Shown here one piece after another: positions 6,021 to 7,922 of a stretch of DNA of 7,922 bases. The notes beneath the pieces are model-generated. The model had not been told where the DNA came from. It made no database searches and was given only the letters and a program-made list of their open reading frames with translations. Position 1 is the stretch's first letter. Every line of letters begins with the position of its first letter. This DNA is from an uncultured Collinsella sp. (lineage in GTDB: Bacteria > Actinomycetota > Coriobacteriia > Coriobacteriales > Coriobacteriaceae). The stretch is from contig USCN01000059.1 of NCBI GenBank assembly GCA_900553165.1, positions 1-7,922 on the forward strand, given 5' to 3'. The position numbers were made by a program, and so were the translations under genes.

Positions 6021-6117
6021 GGTCATTCCTTTCGAATCACGAGTGTGAAGTACTTGCTATATCGTAAGCACGCACGTGTTAGAAGCACTCCTGAGATGAG
6101 CAGTCACAGAAGAAGCA

Positions 6118-6131
6118 CGCTCGCGCGAACG
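6118..6131 (-). terminator. Weak hairpin in the nusG-rplK spacer
   Basis: In the minus-strand RNA CGUUC (6131-6127) pairs with GAGCG (6122-6118) around GCGC, followed by UGCUUCUUCU. The 5-bp stem with a broken U-rich tail could give partial termination or pausing after nusG, but it is short and may be chance. The rest of 6021-6140 holds a direct repeat of AGAAGCAC (6081-6088 and 6111-6118) and no promoter that I can support. Confidence 0.3.
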
Positions 6132-6140
6132 GACGAAAAC

Positions 6141-6677
6141 TTAAGCGATGACAGCGACCTGGTTAAAGTCGAGCTCAACCGGCGTCTCGCGGCCAAAGAT
6201 CATCAGCGTGACCTTAAGCTTGCCTGCCTCGGTGTTAACCTCGGAGACCTTGCCATCAAAGTCGGTAAGCGGGCCATCGGTGACGCGGACAGACGTGCCG
6301 ACCTGAATATCGACCGAAGTGCGCTTGGGCGAATCGCCCTTACCGGGACGACGAGTCATCTTGTTGTACTCGTCGCGGGAAAGCGGAGCGGGCTTGCCGT
6401 TGCCGCCCAGGAAACCGGTGACGCCAGGCGTGTTACGAACGCACGTCCAAGCATCGTCATCCATCTCCATGCGGACCAGGACATAACCCGGGAAAATCTT
6501 AGAATCCTTGGTCTCGCGCTTGCCACCCTCTTTAATCTCGGTGACGCGCTCCATAGGAATCTCGATATCAAAGATACGGTCCTGCATGCCCATGGTCTCG
6601 ATGCGATGCTCGAGATCGGACTTAACGCGGTTCTCGTATCCGGAGTAAGTGTGAACGACGTACCAACGCTTAGACAT
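6141..6677 (-). CDS. nusG: Transcription termination/antitermination protein NusG
   Basis: NusG bridges RNA polymerase to the leading ribosome (through S10) or to Rho, and modulates pausing. The 178-residue protein has the NGN domain (about 3-110), with RWYVVHTYSGYENRV at 4-18 and the hallmark FPGYVLVRM at 62-70. After a short basic linker comes the KOW domain (about 127-178), VGTSVRVTDGPLTDFDGKV ending ETPVELDFNQVAVI. There is no large insertion between the domains, unlike some actinobacterial NusG proteins. It starts only 3 nt after the secE stop, and its Shine-Dalgarno GAGGGG (6685-6690) lies inside the end of secE, so the two genes are cotranscribed and probably translationally coupled. 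Confidence 0.97.
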   Translation of the reverse strand: MSKRWYVVHTYSGYENRVKSDLEHRIETMGMQDRIFDIEIPMERVTEIKEGGKRETKDSKIFPGYVLVRMEMDDDAWTCVRNTPGVTGFLGGNGKPAPLSRDEYNKMTRRPGKGDSPKRTSVDIQVGTSVRVTDGPLTDFDGKVSEVNTEAGKLKVTLMIFGRETPVELDFNQVAVIA

Positions 6678-6680
6678 GGT

Positions 6681-7019
6681 TTAGCCCCTCAATCCAGAGA
6701 ACAGAGCAAGAGCCTCGCCAAAGCCAGCATCGAGCAGAGCGATGACGACGCCGACGACGATCAGAGAAGCGCAAACGACGACAGAGTAGTTCACGAGCTC
6801 CTTCTTATCGGGCCACGTGACACGCTTCATCTCGGACTTGACCGAAGCGAAATACTTCTTGGTGCGGGCGAAGAAACCAGGCTTCTCGTTCTTCTTGGAC
6901 TTCGCAGCCTTCTCGTTCTTCTTGGCAACGGCCTTCTTGGCCTCAACCTTGGAGTTGGCGGCAGCGTTATTGGCAGGTGCCGACTGCTGAGCCTTCTTCT
7001 TGTTCTTCTTGTTGGCCAT
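6681..7019 (-). CDS. secE: Preprotein translocase subunit SecE
   Basis: SecE is the small membrane subunit that clamps the SecY channel. The essential core is present: an amphipathic surface helix with VKSEMKRVTWPDKKELVNYS (60-79), then one transmembrane helix (about 79-97, VVVCASLIVVGVVIALL). Ahead of it is a 45-residue extension made almost entirely of Lys, Ala, Asn and Gln (MANKKNKKKAQQSAPANNAA at the start), making 112 residues against about 60 for the minimal single-helix form. Such basic tails occur in other Actinobacteria. ACCTCC at 7027-7032 gives GGAGGT 7 nt before the ATG. It is followed closely by nusG, the conserved secE-nusG pair. Confidence 0.95.
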   Translation of the reverse strand: MANKKNKKKAQQSAPANNAAANSKVEAKKAVAKKNEKAAKSKKNEKPGFFARTKKYFASVKSEMKRVTWPDKKELVNYSVVVCASLIVVGVVIALLDAGFGEALALFSGLRG

Positions 7020-7042
7020 TTGGGTTACCTCCGCGCAATGCG

Positions 7043-7072
7043 CTTATACATGAGTAAACCGTAAGCCCCCAA
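7043..7072 (-). promoter_or_regulatory. Candidate secE promoter overlapping the upstream terminator
   Basis: On the minus strand TTGGGG (7072-7067) and TATAAG (7048-7043) are 18 bp apart, giving 3/6 and 5/6 matches to sigma-70 consensus. The -35 half would lie in the loop and 3' arm of the hairpin at 7059-7086. Transcripts would start near 7036 with a very short leader before the secE Shine-Dalgarno. The match is modest and may be chance; the alternative is read-through from the rpmG promoter. Confidence 0.3.
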
Positions 7073-7086
7073 TTGGGAGCTTACGG
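7059..7086 (-). terminator. Intrinsic terminator or attenuator between tRNA-Trp and secE
   Basis: CCGTAAGC (7059-7066) pairs perfectly with GCTTACGG (7079-7086), and three more C-G pairs close on the loop AATT. In the minus-strand RNA the position between them (7078/7067) is a U-G pair, giving a continuous 12-bp stem; in a plus-strand RNA it would be an A-C mismatch. The minus-strand tail is UUUACUC. The stem begins 9 nt after the tRNA CCA end, so it should end most rpmG-tRNA transcripts, with some read-through into secE-nusG. Confidence 0.75.
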
Positions 7087-7095
7087 AATAATGAC

Positions 7096-7171
7096 TGGCA
7101 CGCCAGGAAGGACTCGAACCCTCAACACTCGGTTTTGGAGACCGATGCTCTACCAATTGAACTACTGGCGT
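7096..7171 (-). tRNA. trnW: tRNA-Trp (anticodon CCA)
   Basis: The 76-nt gene folds into a full cloverleaf. The acceptor ACGCCAG (7171-7165) pairs with CTGGCGT (7106-7100), followed by discriminator G and an encoded CCA (7098-7096). The D arm is GTTC/GAGC, and the anticodon stem TCGGT/ACCGA holds loop CTCCAAA with anticodon CCA at 7138-7136. The variable loop has 5 nt, and the T arm GAGGG-TTCGAGT-CCTTC has one G-U. It lies 13 nt after the rpmG stop on the same strand, so it is likely cut from an rpmG-tRNA transcript. Confidence 0.97.
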
Positions 7172-7179
7172 ATATGACT

Positions 7180-7197
7180 AGAGACTAGCGAGTCTCT
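7180..7197 (-). other. Small hairpin at the rpmG stop, just before tRNA-Trp
   Basis: AGAGACT (7180-7186) pairs perfectly with AGTCTCT (7191-7197) around a 4-nt loop. It includes the last codons and stop of rpmG and lies 8 nt before the tRNA 5' end. In the minus-strand RNA it could mark the boundary for RNase processing that separates mRNA from tRNA. No U run follows, so it is not a terminator. Confidence 0.45.
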
Positions 7198-7334
7198 TTG
7201 TGCAGCGTATGGTGACGGCACCAGGGGCAATACTTCTTGATCTCCATACGATCAGGCATGTTCGACTTGTTCTTGGTGGTCGTATAGTTGCGGCGCTTGC
7301 ACTCAGTGCACGCAAGAGTAACTAGAGTACGCAT
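7185..7334 (-). CDS. rpmG: 50S ribosomal protein L33, zinc-binding form
   Basis: L33 is a small protein near the ribosomal E site. The 49-residue product begins [20 protein letters not shown] and ends [14 protein letters not shown]. Four cysteines (C9, C12, C36, C39) form two CxxC pairs, the zinc-ribbon 'C+' type; zinc-independent paralogues lack them and are often induced by zinc limitation. GAAAGG (7345-7350) lies 10 nt before the ATG. A promoter with a perfect TTGACA lies just upstream. Gene order rpmG, tRNA-Trp, secE, nusG is common in Gram-positive bacteria. Confidence 0.97.
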   Translation of the reverse strand: MRTLVTLACTECKRRNYTTTKNKSNMPDRMEIKKYCPWCRHHTLHKETR

Positions 7335-7358
7335 TTATCCTGAACCTTTCATTTCCGC

Positions 7359-7368
7359 CCCGTACGGG
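7359..7368. repeat. 10-bp palindrome in the rpmG leader
   Basis: CCCGTACGGG is a perfect palindrome about 7-16 bp after the predicted transcription start of the rpmG operon and 10 bp before its Shine-Dalgarno. It could bind a dimeric regulator or form a tiny RNA stem. Ten-base palindromes also occur by chance in GC-rich DNA, so function is unproven. Confidence 0.35.
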
Positions 7369-7381
7369 CACGAGATGGTAC

Positions 7382-7409
7382 TTTATCAGCTCTATGTAAG
7401 TGCTGTCAA
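7382..7409 (-). promoter_or_regulatory. Promoter of the rpmG - tRNA-Trp - (secE-nusG) operon
   Basis: On the minus strand TTGACA (7409-7404) matches the sigma-70 -35 consensus perfectly. After 16 bp comes GATAAA (7387-7382), a 4/6 -10 box. Transcription would start near 7375, leaving a leader of about 40 nt before rpmG. It lies between the tuf terminator and rpmG, where a promoter is required. In the rest of 7410-7554 I see no gene or clear site. Confidence 0.65.
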
Positions 7410-7554
7410 TGAAAACCTCGAATCAATTGGTTCTCGGTGGATCCATTCATATTTGGAACACATCAATGAAGCCATCGAGAGCTAATCGACGGTGCAACCA
7501 GGACCATTATTGATCCTCTCGACACCAGCAACGGCTCAATATCCATTGCAGAAA

Positions 7555-7586
7555 AGAACCCGGCACCCATATAAGTGCCGGGTTCT
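7555..7586 (-). terminator. Intrinsic terminator of tuf
   Basis: AGAACCCGGCAC (7555-7566) pairs perfectly with GTGCCGGGTTCT (7575-7586) around 8 nt. On the minus strand the stem runs into TTTTC (from 7555 down to 7551). It lies 25 bp after the EF-Tu stop and is the clearest Rho-independent terminator in the window. It separates tuf from the rpmG operon. Confidence 0.88.
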
Positions 7587-7611
7587 CTAAGTCAACTATC
7601 AGAGAGCTAAT

Positions 7612-7922
7612 TTACTCAATGATCGTGGAGACGATGCCCGAACCGACGGTGTGGCCACCCTCGCGGATAGCGAAGCGCAGGCCCTCCTCCATGGCGATCG
7701 GGTGGATGAGGTCGCCCTCGATGGTGATGTGGTCACCAGGCATAGCCATCTCGGTGCCCTCGGGGAGCTTGACCGTACCGGTAACGTCGGTGGTACGGAA
7801 GTAGAACTGAGGACGATAACCATCGAAGAACGGGGTGTGACGGCCGCCCTCCTCCTTGGTCAGAACGTAGATCTCGCCGGTGAACTTGGTGTGCGGGGTA
7901 ACCGAACCGGGCTTGCAGAGAA
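7612..7922 (-). CDS. tuf: Elongation factor Tu, C-terminal part
   Basis: EF-Tu delivers aminoacyl-tRNA to the ribosome as a GTP complex. The window holds the last 102 residues, most of domain [23 protein letters not shown], then [34 protein letters not shown] and [20 protein letters not shown] before the TAA at 7612-7614. The pieces match the family closely. Near the end, the common REGGRTVGAG reads [10 protein letters not shown] (Arg to His and Ala to Ser). The start and GTPase domain are beyond the right edge, so the promoter cannot be assessed. Confidence 0.97.
   Translation of the reverse strand, partial: LCKPGSVTPHTKFTGEIYVLTKEEGGRHTPFFDGYRPQFYFRTTDVTGTVKLPEGTEMAMPGDHITIEGDLIHPIAMEEGLRFAIREGGHTVGSGIVSTIIE

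Noticed and set aside
6081..6118. Direct repeat AGAAGCAC in the nusG-rplK spacer as a regulator site or small array
   Set aside because: Only two 8-nt copies 30 nt apart with no further structure; it could be chance. There is no CRISPR or iteron pattern anywhere in the window.
7033..7043. GCGC-ATT-GCGC stem before the secE Shine-Dalgarno as a translational switch
   Set aside because: It does not include the Shine-Dalgarno and has only four pairs with a 3-nt loop; too little to claim regulation.
4959..7064. 701-codon open frame on the plus strand, antisense to rplA, rplK, nusG and secE
   Set aside because: It crosses four well-identified genes and their spacers, its translation is a Leu/Gly/Asp/Val-rich mirror of their biased codons, and it resembles no protein I know. 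It is a codon-bias shadow.
7288..7485. 65-codon plus-strand frame over the rpmG start and promoter
   Set aside because: It is antisense to rpmG for its first part and then runs over the promoter region; it has no Shine-Dalgarno and no recognisable motif.

Overview
The window looks like a piece of the chromosome of a GC-rich, gut-type actinobacterium of the class Coriobacteriia, most like Collinsella. This is inferred from codon usage, from the gene order tuf, rpmG, tRNA-Trp, secE, nusG, rplK, rplA, and from a GGGACAGGCACC-cored hairpin repeat that I associate with that group from memory. No database search was possible, so the genus is a guess.

Layout. (1) Bases 1-1092 are the right part of an IS3-family (IS150-like) insertion sequence. 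They hold the end of orfA, a complete orfB with DD(35)E catalytic residues, and a right terminal inverted repeat. A textbook -1 programmed frameshift signal joins the two frames: an A7 slippery run followed 6 nt later by a long nested hairpin. (2) Bases 1156-1923 encode a small MscS-type mechanosensitive channel, starting only 63 bp from the IS end. (3) Bases 2018-4641 are a translationally coupled gene pair with a 4-nt ATGA overlap. The first gene encodes a 638-residue protein that appears to join a ParB/sulfiredoxin-like N-terminal region to a BMP/PnrA-type nucleoside-binding domain, without a signal peptide. The second encodes a calcineurin-like metallophosphoesterase whose first metal motif reads DxE instead of DxH. 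This pair is the least understood and most interesting protein-coding part of the window. It is bracketed by two near-identical hairpins with the same 9-nt loop and compensating changes in the stem; each begins within the stop codon of the gene before it.

(4) From 4692 to the right edge everything is on the minus strand and is core translation and transcription machinery. Read 5' to 3' on that strand it is: the 3' end of tuf (EF-Tu), a terminator, a promoter, rpmG (L33), tRNA-Trp(CCA), an intrinsic terminator, secE, nusG, rplK (L11), a two-hairpin spacer, rplA (L1) and a terminator. EF-Tu, L33, tRNA-Trp, L11 and L1 serve the ribosome. NusG couples RNA polymerase to ribosomes and Rho, and SecE is a subunit of the SecYE translocon. 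Several hairpins here pair fully only in the minus-strand transcript, because G-U pairs replace mismatches. This supports their acting as RNA elements of this operon.

Two start codons (rplA, rplK) are moved downstream of the longest reading frame, on Shine-Dalgarno spacing and family N-termini. The 701-codon open frame antisense to the ribosomal genes is treated as a codon-bias shadow.
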